DNA of 64,000 bases from Trinickia acidisoli (GTDB taxonomy: Bacteria; Pseudomonadota; Gammaproteobacteria; Burkholderiales; Burkholderiaceae). A model generated the notes under the pieces. It was not told the DNA's origin. It did no database searches and saw nothing but the letters and a program-made list of their open reading frames with translations. The DNA lies in assembly GCF_017315725.1 (NCBI RefSeq), contig NZ_JAFLRG010000002.1:1364001-1428000 (forward strand). The letters run 5' to 3'. A program made the translations under genes and the position numbers. Shown one piece after another: positions 52,778-61,137 of this stretch; the stretch's first letter is position 1, and every line of letters begins with the position of its first letter.

Positions 52778-53833
52778 CTAGGCCCGACGTCGATAGGTCC
52801 CCGGTGTGCTGCCGGTCCAATGCCGGAATGCCCGATGAAAGGCGCTGGGGTCATCGAAGCCGATGTCGCCCGCAATCTTCGTGATCGTTGCTTCTGTTTC
52901 GGTGAGCCGCTGGATGGCGATGTCGCGCCGAAGCTCGTCCTTCAATGCCTGAAATGTCGTCTCTTCACCCGCCAGGCGTCGGCAAAGCGTCCGGACGGAA
53001 CAGTGCAGGTTCGACGCGGCTTGCTCGATCGTGGGCAGGTCGGGCAACTGCGCAGCGAGGTATTGACGCACACGATGGCTGACCAATTGTTCGCTGAACG
53101 AACCGAAGATCCAATCTCCAGGCGCGCGCACCAGAAACTTGTGCAAGTTGCGTTTGCTCTGCCGAATCGGCATGTCCAGATACGCCGCGCTGAAGCGCAT
53201 CATCGTACCGTCGCAATCGAACTGAACGGGGCCTGAAAAAAAGTAACGATGATCGAGCGCATGAGCGGGCCGCGGGCACGCGAGATCGACTTGCAAGAGC
53301 GGGATGTTCTGGCCGATGAGCCAAGACGACACGCCATGAACGAGTTTGAGCATCAGTTCGTGCCCCAACGGGCCGATGCGATGGAACTCGGGGTTCGGAA
53401 GCAGCGACAGTTGAGCGACGGGCCCGGTACGACGCGACTCCAGACGAAAGTCATCGAGCACGATATGGAAAAACTGGCAGAAGCGATGAAGCGCTGTCTC
53501 GAGGTTACGCGCATCGAGCAGGCTCAAGCAAAGAAACTTCAACGTTCCGCTGCGCAGCGGCCGGCTGAAAAAGCCCGGCATCTCGTTGTCGAGTGCAATC
53601 GCGAGCGCTCGGTACAACGTCGAAAATTGCTCTTCGGTCACGCGTGCGCCCGGTTCGGCCAGCAGTTCTTGCGCAATGCCCGCCTCATCCAAGTAGCGAC
53701 GAATCGTCTCCGGGCGCGCTTGCGCACCCGCGAGAAAAACCTTCACGAGGGAGATCGGCACGGTTGCGCTCGGCGGCTCAGGCGCCGAGGGCGGCGGAAC
53801 CGAGCCCGGATCGTCGACGGGAAGTCGGTGCAT
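52778..53833 (-). CDS. AraC family regulator (arabinose-binding-like N-terminal domain)
   Basis: 351-residue AraC regulator. N-terminal about 50-230 is the 'Arabinose_bd' (PF12625-like) domain of the OruR/ArgR-like subgroup; C-terminal HTH: 'IEQAASNLHCSVRTLCRRLA' and 'ITKIAGDIGFDDPSAFHRAF', ending 'RHWTGSTPGTYRRRA'. This branch often controls fatty-acid and beta-oxidation genes. It sits directly upstream of the beta-oxidation operon on the same strand, consistent with that role; its ligand is likely an acyl compound, by inference. Confidence 0.9.
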   Translation of the reverse strand: MHRLPVDDPGSVPPPSAPEPPSATVPISLVKVFLAGAQARPETIRRYLDEAGIAQELLAEPGARVTEEQFSTLYRALAIALDNEMPGFFSRPLRSGTLKFLCLSLLDARNLETALHRFCQFFHIVLDDFRLESRRTGPVAQLSLLPNPEFHRIGPLGHELMLKLVHGVSSWLIGQNIPLLQVDLACPRPAHALDHRYFFSGPVQFDCDGTMMRFSAAYLDMPIRQSKRNLHKFLVRAPGDWIFGSFSEQLVSHRVRQYLAAQLPDLPTIEQAASNLHCSVRTLCRRLAGEETTFQALKDELRRDIAIQRLTETEATITKIAGDIGFDDPSAFHRAFRHWTGSTPGTYRRRA

Positions 53834-53842
53834 AGGCGGCTA

Positions 53843-54685
53843 TCATATCAGCGCCCCCGTCAAGCCCGTCGCGCCTGAATGCGCTCGACTCGGCGCTCGG
53901 CAAAGGCTGCCGATGCGCGCCTGCCGCACGAAGCCGAGCGACTCGTAGAGCCGAATCGCGTGATAGGTTTCATCGGCAACGATCACGAGGCGATCGCGCG
54001 CGCCGGCCGTGCGCTTGACGACTTCCGTCAACAGCGTCCGGCAAATACGCTTGTTGCGCTGATCTTCGCGCGTGACGATCGACTGAAAGCGGCCGATAGG
54101 GCCGAAGAAGAACAAGCCCAAACTTCCGACCAGTTCTCCGTCGACGAACGCGCCCCACCAATTGCCCCACTGCCGCTCGATCAGGCGCCGATAAGCCGAG
54201 CGCTGGAATTGGACGCATCGAAGGGACACTTCGCCCGTCGGATCGGGCATTTCCGTGAGCGAAAGACGCGCCCAATCGTCCCAATCGCGATCCGACTCGA
54301 AGAGCCTCACCTGCACCGCATCGTTGATTGCAGTCGAACGCAGTGCATGGCTCTCGGCAACGAGTACGCTGCATATCGATTGGTCGTAACCGTGAGCGGC
54401 ATACTCATCGAGGTCGATGGACGCGCCTTCCTCCTCGGGCCACGCGAAGCTGCGGTGCGCAATCGTGGGCGGTGCGCCGACGAGTCGCGCGAACTCGCTC
54501 TCCAATCGTCGGCGGTCCTCTTGCGCGGGCCGCCCTTCGAGGACGAGCATGTTCCCGGAAAAATAGTCGGGCGCGTTCGGCGTGCGCATGACGATATAAG
54601 GCGCCTCATGCGACACGGTGCCAATTTCAGCATGCAACAGTAGATCCGTGGCCAACCCCAAGTTTTCTTGTATTTGTCGTTGCAT
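53843..54685 (-). CDS. GNAT family N-acetyltransferase
   Basis: 280-residue GNAT protein. The C-terminal half shows 'GNWWGAFVDGELVGSLGLFF' and 'IVTREDQRNKRICRTLLTEV', the acetyl-CoA-binding loop, followed by 'DETYHAIRLYESLGFVRQA'. The N-terminal about 100 residues lack an obvious domain; they may form a second, degenerate acetyltransferase half. Nine bp separate its stop from the AraC start. The substrate is unknown. ATG 54685 is one of several possible starts. Confidence 0.75.
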   Translation of the reverse strand: MQRQIQENLGLATDLLLHAEIGTVSHEAPYIVMRTPNAPDYFSGNMLVLEGRPAQEDRRRLESEFARLVGAPPTIAHRSFAWPEEEGASIDLDEYAAHGYDQSICSVLVAESHALRSTAINDAVQVRLFESDRDWDDWARLSLTEMPDPTGEVSLRCVQFQRSAYRRLIERQWGNWWGAFVDGELVGSLGLFFFGPIGRFQSIVTREDQRNKRICRTLLTEVVKRTAGARDRLVIVADETYHAIRLYESLGFVRQARIGSLCRAPSRAHSGATGLTGALI

Positions 54686-54749
54686 TCGTCAATCCCACGG
54701 CACAACCGAAAGGGACGCAATGATAGCGGTTCATCGTCATTCCTGCTCG

Positions 54750-55946
54750 TTACCGTCGTGCCGACGCAAGTGCGCTCAAAATTCGATACGCAGCTTGCAC
54801 ACGTTCATCGATCGGGAAGTTCTTGTTGGCCAGTAAAACAATCCCCAACTGCCTTCGCGGAATGAAGGCGATATAGGCACCGAAGCCGTTCGTCGAGCCT
54901 GTCTTGTCGATCCATACGTCCTCGCTCGGCGCCTGCGCCGGTGTCACGCCCGACACCGGCGTCGGGTTCAGAATGACGGCCGCCGAATTGCCTTGCAGCA
55001 ATGCATCCAACGTCACCGGATACGCATACTGCTCCCATATCAGATCCTGCGTCATCGCTCCCGTTCGGAAGTAGCCCGTGTGTGTCTTCGTCACCGCGCG
55101 TTGCCACTTGTCGTCGAGCGTGGCCGGATTCATGTTCGCTTCGATGAAACGCAGCACGTCGGCAGCCGTCGTCTTCACGCCGTAGGCTTGCGCCGACAGC
55201 ATGCCCGGCGCCATCCGAATCGGCGCGCCCGGCTTCGTATAGCCTTGCGCATAGTCCGCCATGCGTGCCTCGGGAACGTCGATGTAGGTGCTCTTCATGC
55301 CGAGCCCTGGAAAGAGCCGCTGCTGCATCAACGACGTGAAGTCGCCGCCCATGCTTTTCGCGGCAATCAGGCCGAGCACGCCGATGCCGAGATTCGAATA
55401 CGTGCGATATGTGCCTGGCGCATAGGCCGGTTTCCACGCCTTGAGGTAGGCGATGAGATCGGCCTCGCTCTTGATCGAATCGGGCACTTGCAACGGAACG
55501 CCGCCTGGCGTGTGCGTGCCGAGATTGACGAGTTCGATTGAGCCGAACTTCGTGCCGCGCAACGCCGGCAAATATTTGCTCGCCGGATCGGACAGCGAGA
55601 GATCGCCGCTCGTGTCGGCATACGATACGAGCGTCGCCGTCAAGGTCTTGCTGACGGAGCCGAGCTCGAACAGCGTGCGGTCGCTGACGGGCTGCGCGGT
55701 TTCGGTCGATGCAACGCCATAGTTGAACACGTAAGGCTTGCCTGCGTCGATGATGCCGACGGCCATGCCGTGAATGCCGTCTTGTCGCATGAGCGGTTCG
55801 ATCACCGCATCGACGGCATTTCTCACGCTGCCTTTTGCGCTGTCTTGTGCGCGATCCTTTACGACGCCGGCCGCGCGGCTGACCGACGCGGTTGCGCACG
55901 TCGCGAAGACGATCGTCATGACGAGGCCGATCACTCTACCCTTCAT
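54750..55946 (-). CDS. ampC: Class C (AmpC-type) beta-lactamase
   Basis: 398-residue serine beta-lactamase. The signal peptide is 'MKGRVIGLVMTIVFATCATA', cleavage near 'SVSRAAG'. The catalytic serine motif is SVSK in 'LFELGSVSKTLTATLVSYAD', followed by YSN in 'YRTYSNLGIGVLG' and KTG in 'VWIDKTGSTNGFGAYIAF'. These three motifs define the class C family; length is usual. It hydrolyses cephalosporins in the periplasm. No ampR gene is adjacent, so regulation is not evident. It could also be a related esterase or DD-peptidase-like enzyme, but the motif set favours AmpC. Confidence 0.88.
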   Translation of the reverse strand: MKGRVIGLVMTIVFATCATASVSRAAGVVKDRAQDSAKGSVRNAVDAVIEPLMRQDGIHGMAVGIIDAGKPYVFNYGVASTETAQPVSDRTLFELGSVSKTLTATLVSYADTSGDLSLSDPASKYLPALRGTKFGSIELVNLGTHTPGGVPLQVPDSIKSEADLIAYLKAWKPAYAPGTYRTYSNLGIGVLGLIAAKSMGGDFTSLMQQRLFPGLGMKSTYIDVPEARMADYAQGYTKPGAPIRMAPGMLSAQAYGVKTTAADVLRFIEANMNPATLDDKWQRAVTKTHTGYFRTGAMTQDLIWEQYAYPVTLDALLQGNSAAVILNPTPVSGVTPAQAPSEDVWIDKTGSTNGFGAYIAFIPRRQLGIVLLANKNFPIDERVQAAYRILSALASARR

Positions 55947-56261
55947 TTGGCTGGTGCTCCTTCGTATGGGTCGGTGGAGGTACTTGGGCGTGGCCGCAGC
56001 GAAAGAGCCGGCCGAAATTCCAATGAGTCAACAGATCCGCTTGCAGCTCGGACGGCAACCTATACGGCAATCCGTGCCCGATGGCGCCGCCGATGCGTGA
56101 ATCGATGAGGGAATATCCGCCCATTCGCGGTGGGTGACAAACGACGATTAGTTGAAGGAGACCAAAGAAAAACTAGGGGATCTGTAAGCCGGCACTACGT
56201 TGGCCGTTTGGATGAGAGCCGGATGATATATGATACGGATATCATGCGTGGAGTCATTGAA
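55947..56261. other. 315-bp intergenic region between ampC and the toxin-antitoxin pair
   Basis: Promoter region for ampC (leftward) and for the TA pair (rightward). Apart from the TA operator palindrome near its right end I see no gene or repeat; an open minus-strand frame of about 60 residues has no ribosome-binding site. Confidence 0.5.
56223..56245. promoter_or_regulatory. TA operator palindrome ATGATAT-N9-ATATCAT
   Basis: Perfect 7-bp arms with a 9-base spacer, 16 bp upstream of the antitoxin ATG and overlapping an AT-rich promoter-like stretch. It fits autorepression by a ribbon-helix-helix antitoxin. Confidence 0.6.
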
Positions 56262-56480
56262 ATGAACCGAATTCTCGTCGATCTGCCGGAGGAACAATTG
56301 CACGAACTGACAGCATTGGTGGAAGCGGAACAGCGTCCGCGCGCCGCGATCATTCGCGACGCGATCGAAGCGTATATTGCATCGCACAAGCGCGTGCTCG
56401 GTGCGGATGTTTTCGGCCTGTGGAAACACAAGAAGGCCGATGGTCTCGAATATCAGGAGGAGCTTCGTTCGGAATGGTGA
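56262..56480 (+). CDS. Ribbon-helix-helix (CopG-type) antitoxin
   Basis: 72-residue antitoxin. The N-terminal strand and helix 'MNRILVDLPEEQLHELTALV' and 'AIIRDAIEAYIASHKR' form the RHH DNA-binding unit; the C-terminal acidic tail 'WKHKKADGLEYQEELRSEW' should neutralise the toxin. ATG 56262 is chosen for the GGAG 8 bases upstream; an in-frame ATG at 56244 lies inside the operator. Its stop overlaps the toxin start by 7 bp. Confidence 0.85.
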   Translation: MNRILVDLPEEQLHELTALVEAEQRPRAAIIRDAIEAYIASHKRVLGADVFGLWKHKKADGLEYQEELRSEW

Positions 56481-56875
56481 AAGCACTTTTCGACACCAAC
56501 ATCCTGATCGACTATCTGAGCGGCGTCGGCGCAGCCAAGAAAGAATTGGCGCGCTACGAATACCGCGCCGTCAGCATCGTCACCTGGATGGAGGTCCTCG
56601 TCGGCACGACGGCAAACGACGAGGCTGCGATTCGAACCTGGCTTTCGTCGTTCGAGGTCATCGCATTGAACAGTTCGATCGCGAGCCGAGCGGTAGAGAT
56701 CCGGAAGCAACGGCGAATACGCCTGCCCGATGCGATCGTCTGGGCATCCGCGGATGTCAATTCGCTGCTGCTCGTCTCGCGCAACACGAAAGACTTTCCC
56801 GCAGACGAACCCGGCGTACGCGTGCCGTATAAGGTATGGAAACCCGGATATAGAAACCCGGGTGTAGAAGCCTAA
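56474..56875 (+). CDS. VapC-like PIN domain ribonuclease toxin
   Basis: 133-residue PIN domain protein. Catalytic acidic residues are visible in 'MVKALFDTNILIDYLSG' (Asp7), 'VSIVTWMEVLVG' (Glu39 region), 'IRLPDAIVWASADVN' (Asp), typical of VapC. It is an endoribonuclease, kept inactive by the preceding antitoxin. It overlaps the antitoxin stop by 7 bp (translational coupling) and is convergent with the chemoreceptor gene (17 bp between stops). Confidence 0.88.
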   Translation: MVKALFDTNILIDYLSGVGAAKKELARYEYRAVSIVTWMEVLVGTTANDEAAIRTWLSSFEVIALNSSIASRAVEIRKQRRIRLPDAIVWASADVNSLLLVSRNTKDFPADEPGVRVPYKVWKPGYRNPGVEA

Positions 56876-56892
56876 CAGGACCACGATGCCTG

Positions 56893-58449
56893 TCAGGCGA
56901 ATGAAGCAAGCCTGAATACCGACACGGCCTCTCTCAGATTCGCCGCCTGCTCCTCGAGCGACCGGCTGGAGGCGACGGCCTGCTCGACGAGCGCCGCGTT
57001 CTGCGCAGTCGTCTCGTCCATCTGCGTCACCGCCTGATTGACCTGCTCGATGCCGCGGCTTTGTTCGGCCGATGCAGCCGCGATTTCGCCGACGATGTTT
57101 GCCACCTGCTCGATCGACTGCTTCGCTCGCCCCATCGTCGCCCCCACCTTGCCTGCCTGCTTCGATCCGTCCGACACCAGCGCGGTCGACGCTTCGATCA
57201 AGCCCTTGATCTCGCGCGCCGCCGACGCCGCACGCTGCGCAAGATTACGCACTTCCGACGCAACGACCGCAAAACCACGCCCGTGCTCGCCCGCACGCGC
57301 GGCCTCGACCGCGGCGTTGAGGGCCAAGATATTGGTCTGGAACGCGATACCTTCGATCATGCCCGTGATCTCCGAGATCTCGACCGAGCTCTCGCTGATC
57401 TTGCCAATGATGCCGACCATATCCTCGACTGCGTCGTTTCCGGCATCGACCATGCTCGTCGCCTGCGCCGCCAGGGTGTTGGCACGCCGAGCATGGTCGG
57501 CGTTCCGCTTGACCGTCTCGGTCAGCTCCGCCATGCTCGCGGCGGTCTCTTCCAGCGCGGCCGCTTGCCGCTCGGTCCGCGCCGATAAGTCCGCGTTGCC
57601 GCTCGCAATCTCGCGCGACGCTACGGCGACCGATTCGGCGGACGTTCTAACGCCACGAATCGTGCAGGCCAACCGCTCCTGCATCCGCTTCATCGCGTAC
57701 AGCAGGCTGCCGCTGTCGTGCGGTGCCGTCTCGACGGCCGCCGTCAAATCGTCGTCTGCGATCCGCATGACCACTCGTGCCGCGTAGGCGGGCTCACCGC
57801 CCAGCGAACTGAGCAGAGCCCGGTTGATGCGAGTAAAGACGACGCCCAACAACGTGCAGACAGCAGCGAGAAAGCCCAGACTCTCGTATAGGGTCGCGCG
57901 AAATGCTGCGTCGATGTCGTCGATGTACATGCCCGTGCTCAGAATCCAATTCCACGGGCGAAAAGCGTCGTTATAGGCGATTTTCGGAAAGACGCCGGTT
58001 ACGCCGGGTTTGCCGAACGAGAAGCGCGTAAAGCCGTGCCCGTCACGCGCGATCTGATCGAGTATGTCTTGAAAGACGCGCACGCCGTTGGGGTCCGTGA
58101 GCCCGCGCATGTCCTTGCCCTGCATGTCAGGCTTGATCGGATGCATCAACACGACGCCACTCGTGTCGAGAATCGTGAAGTAGCCGCTCCCTCCTGCGTA
58201 TCGCATGTTGCGAATCGCGTCGATCGCGCGCCGCTTCGCTTCGTCGGTCGTGATCTTGCCGGCCGCGGCCTGGCCGGCGAAGGTCTTGATCGTCGACATC
58301 GCGAGTTCCGTCGCATGCACGAGGTCGGACTTGCGTTCTTCGAGACGAATCGCGCGGCTGCGGTAAGCGTCGGTCATCGAAAAAAGCACGAAGCACACGA
58401 CGCTCAGAACGAGCGGAAGCCACAGCTTCTGCGAAAAGGTGAGTTTCAT
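56893..58449 (-). CDS. Methyl-accepting chemotaxis protein with single Cache domain
   Basis: 518-residue inner-membrane chemoreceptor. Membrane helix near 10-30; periplasmic sCache_2 sensor about 35-185 (typical 'NMRYAGGSGYFTILDTSGVV' and 'MHPIKPDMQGKDMRGLTDPN', then 'WNWILSTGMYIDDIDAAFRA'); second membrane helix about 188-210; HAMP-like linker; signalling domain with hairpin tip 'MIEGIAFQTNILALNAAVEA'. The C-terminus ends 'AVSVFRLASFA' without the CheR/CheB-binding pentapeptide. It senses a small ligand, perhaps a carboxylate or pyruvate as in other sCache receptors. Start 58449. Confidence 0.92.
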   Translation of the reverse strand: MKLTFSQKLWLPLVLSVVCFVLFSMTDAYRSRAIRLEERKSDLVHATELAMSTIKTFAGQAAAGKITTDEAKRRAIDAIRNMRYAGGSGYFTILDTSGVVLMHPIKPDMQGKDMRGLTDPNGVRVFQDILDQIARDGHGFTRFSFGKPGVTGVFPKIAYNDAFRPWNWILSTGMYIDDIDAAFRATLYESLGFLAAVCTLLGVVFTRINRALLSSLGGEPAYAARVVMRIADDDLTAAVETAPHDSGSLLYAMKRMQERLACTIRGVRTSAESVAVASREIASGNADLSARTERQAAALEETAASMAELTETVKRNADHARRANTLAAQATSMVDAGNDAVEDMVGIIGKISESSVEISEITGMIEGIAFQTNILALNAAVEAARAGEHGRGFAVVASEVRNLAQRAASAAREIKGLIEASTALVSDGSKQAGKVGATMGRAKQSIEQVANIVGEIAAASAEQSRGIEQVNQAVTQMDETTAQNAALVEQAVASSRSLEEQAANLREAVSVFRLASFA

Positions 58450-58513
58450 TTTTCTGCGCTCCACGCACGCGTCGCCGCATTGATGCATTCGTCACGATCG
58501 ATGCGCCATGCGC

Positions 58514-60046
58514 TCAGCGACTGATCTTCTCCAGCGCAAGGCCCTGCGTGCGTGGTCCAAGCAGCGTCATCGCGATCGCGACCAGCATCGAGACACCGAT
58601 GAACGCCGCAACGCCCTGTACGCCATAGCCGTGCAACAGAATGCCGATGACGAGCCCCGCGAATGCCGCGGCGAGGCGGCTCCACGAGTAGACGAAGCCG
58701 ATCGCCCGTGCGCGGATACGGGTTGGATACAGTTCGGCTTGATAGCCGTGATAGGCGTACGACATCACGTTCGCCGCCAATGTGAACAGGACGCCGAGCG
58801 CGATCAGCAGAGGCGTTGACGACGCTTGCGAAAACAAGACGATCACGATGCCCATCGTCAACAAGCTCAAGATGATCTGCGTCTTGCGCTCGATCTTGTC
58901 GGCGAACCACACGCCGAGCATCGGTCCGAACGGATTGGCCAACGCGATCACGAACGCATACGCAAGGCTCGCCGTCACGTGCACGCCGCGACTCACCAGC
59001 AGCGTCGGCACCCACGCGGCGAACCCATAGAAGCCGATCACCTGCGCCATGTTGAAGATCGACAGGATCACCGTGCGCTTCAGGTACGGCGGGCGCAACG
59101 CCTCGACCAGCGACCCTGCGCCGCCTTTCTCCGGCTGAATTTTTTGCGGGGTGGCGAGCGTGATGCCTTTTTCCGCCGCTACGCGCCGCTCGATGTCGGC
59201 GACGATCCGTTCAGCCTCCGCGAGCCGCCCGTGGTGCGCCAGCCAGCGCGGGCTTTCGGGGATGTTGCGCCGCAGGAACCAAACCACGGCCGCGCCGATC
59301 GAGCCGATCAAGATCACGACGCGCCAATAGTCGAGCCCCAACGGCTGCGTGTCCTTGAGGATATAGGCGAGAAACGCCACTACCGGCACGGCGGAAAACG
59401 TGATGACCTGGTTCACCGCGTAGGCGCGCCCACGCTCGCCGCTCGGAATCAGCTCGGAGATATACGTGTCGATCGTAACGAGTTCGATGCCGATGCCGAT
59501 GCCTGCCGCGAAGCGCCAGAGATTGAGTAACAAGCCGGTGGTCTGAAACGCCATGATGGCCGTGCAGACGATGTACCAGATCAACGACCACGTGAAGATC
59601 ATTCGCCGTCCGAAGCGGTCCGCGATCTGGCCGAACACGAGTGCGCCGACCCATAGCCCGATGAACGTCGAGAACACGAAGGTGCCGAAGCCAGCGACCT
59701 TGAGCGGCCCAAGCGCCGCGAAAAACCCTAGCGACTCGGGTTTGAACAGGCCTGAATGGATCATCCCGGGCGCGACATAGCCGGTGAAGAACAAATCGTA
59801 GAACTCGAAGATGCCGCCGAGGGAAAGCAGAATCACCATCGTCCAGACCGTGCGCGAAGGCGGCAGTCGATCGAAACGGGCGGCAATCTCCGCCGACTTC
59901 TCGACAGACGTCGATGCGCCAGCGCGCGCTTCTGCATCGCCCTTGACACGAGATTGATCGGATGAACTTGGCGCAACGCCGATGGGCTGCATCGACTGCA
60001 TCGCCGTATCGGCAGCGAGCTCGTGACTACGAGAATCAGATTTCAT
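58514..60046 (-). CDS. MFS transporter (sugar or aromatic-acid porter type)
   Basis: 510-residue 12-helix MFS transporter with a 60-residue polar N-terminal extension. Signature 'VFGQIADRFGRRMIFTWSLI' and 'PSGERGRAYAVNQVITFSAV' between helices; a central cytoplasmic loop about 255-290 ('SPRWLAHHGRLAEAERIVAD') is typical of the sugar-porter and aromatic-acid branches. Substrate unknown. Start 60046 follows GGAGGAGAC. It lies 64 bp downstream of the chemoreceptor start on the same strand, so receptor and transporter may share a ligand; this is inference. Confidence 0.88.
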   Translation of the reverse strand: MKSDSRSHELAADTAMQSMQPIGVAPSSSDQSRVKGDAEARAGASTSVEKSAEIAARFDRLPPSRTVWTMVILLSLGGIFEFYDLFFTGYVAPGMIHSGLFKPESLGFFAALGPLKVAGFGTFVFSTFIGLWVGALVFGQIADRFGRRMIFTWSLIWYIVCTAIMAFQTTGLLLNLWRFAAGIGIGIELVTIDTYISELIPSGERGRAYAVNQVITFSAVPVVAFLAYILKDTQPLGLDYWRVVILIGSIGAAVVWFLRRNIPESPRWLAHHGRLAEAERIVADIERRVAAEKGITLATPQKIQPEKGGAGSLVEALRPPYLKRTVILSIFNMAQVIGFYGFAAWVPTLLVSRGVHVTASLAYAFVIALANPFGPMLGVWFADKIERKTQIILSLLTMGIVIVLFSQASSTPLLIALGVLFTLAANVMSYAYHGYQAELYPTRIRARAIGFVYSWSRLAAAFAGLVIGILLHGYGVQGVAAFIGVSMLVAIAMTLLGPRTQGLALEKISR

Positions 60047-60294
60047 GTCTCCTCCGGATGGGAATGGGCGCTAGGCATTCGAGAGCGCTCTATGACGGCC
60101 GATTATCGGCACGACCCTCGGGAGGCAGAATGCAAAAATGGCGCAACCAGCTTTCGCGAAACACGAAAGCTGGCTCGGTGTTTTCCCTTAAATCATTGAG
60201 ATGGCGCTAGGGTTGCAATGCTGCCGCATCATCCCCGCGCGGCGGCAACGTTTCGCAAGAGGCATGCGATTTCGTGGAAGGCGGTCGCCGGGGG

Positions 60295-61011
60295 TTACGA
60301 AAACCGCCTGCGCAGATCGATCAACGACACACGCTGCCTACCTTGCTCGTCGAAATTCTCCGCCGCGAGCCATGCCTTGAATGCTCGCCGCAGCATCGGC
60401 CACTCGGTGTCGATGATGGAAAACCATGCCGTATCGCGGCTGCGGCCTTTGTACACCACGATCTGCCGAAAGACGCCTTCGAACGTGAAGCCAAGCCGCT
60501 GCGCCGCTGCGCGCGACGGTGCGTTGAGGCTATCGCATTTCCATTCGTAGCGACGATACCCAAGCTCGTCGAACGCGTACGACATCAGCAAGAACTGCGC
60601 TTCCGTGGAAACGGGCGTGCGCTTGAGCAGCGGCGAAAACGTCACATGACCCACCTCGATCACGCCATGCGCGGGCTCGATGCGCATCAGCGCCAACGTG
60701 CCGACCGCCTTTTCCGTCTTACCGTCGATGACCGCGTAGTGCCTCGGATCGGTACTGCGTGCCGCGGCCTCGGCGTAGCGCCGGTAAACCTGCGGATCGT
60801 CGAAGGGGCCGACGGCGAGGTAAGTCCAGTCGCGCCCATCGGCTGCCGCGCGATAAGCGGCATAGAGTTCATCCGCATGCCGCTCCGCATTCAACGGTTC
60901 GAGCCGGCAATAGGTTCCTTCGAGCGTCACCGCGCTCGGCAAGGGGCGAGCGGACCAGCCCAGCACGGGGGCGCCGATGGGCTGGCCGTATTCGTTGGTC
61001 AAGGTGGACAT
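60295..61011 (-). CDS. GNAT family N-acetyltransferase
   Basis: 238-residue GNAT enzyme of the RimJ/RimL-like branch: 'LEGTYCRLEPLNAERHADEL', 'GVIEVGHVTFSPLLKRTPVS' and 'YEWKCDSLNAPSRAAAQRLG', ending with a basic helix. Substrate unknown. Start 61011 begins 'MSTLTNEYGQPIGAPVLGWS'. It is divergent from the MocR regulator (126-bp gap), which may regulate it. Confidence 0.85.
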   Translation of the reverse strand: MSTLTNEYGQPIGAPVLGWSARPLPSAVTLEGTYCRLEPLNAERHADELYAAYRAAADGRDWTYLAVGPFDDPQVYRRYAEAAARSTDPRHYAVIDGKTEKAVGTLALMRIEPAHGVIEVGHVTFSPLLKRTPVSTEAQFLLMSYAFDELGYRRYEWKCDSLNAPSRAAAQRLGFTFEGVFRQIVVYKGRSRDTAWFSIIDTEWPMLRRAFKAWLAAENFDEQGRQRVSLIDLRRRFS

Positions 61012-61137
61012 GGCATCTCCCGATTTGCGTCGTGTGGGGAAAACTTTAAAATCGCCGTGGCCCATATAAAAGAGCCACAAGCACCGAATTCGATGGTGCC
61101 ACGATTGGCATTGCCCTTTATGGAGCGGACTTTCCGC

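Noticed and set aside
60274..61137. 5' extension of the MocR frame by about 290 codons
   Set aside because: Extension is antisense to the GNAT gene; the family-like sequence and a GGAG begin only near 61122-61138.
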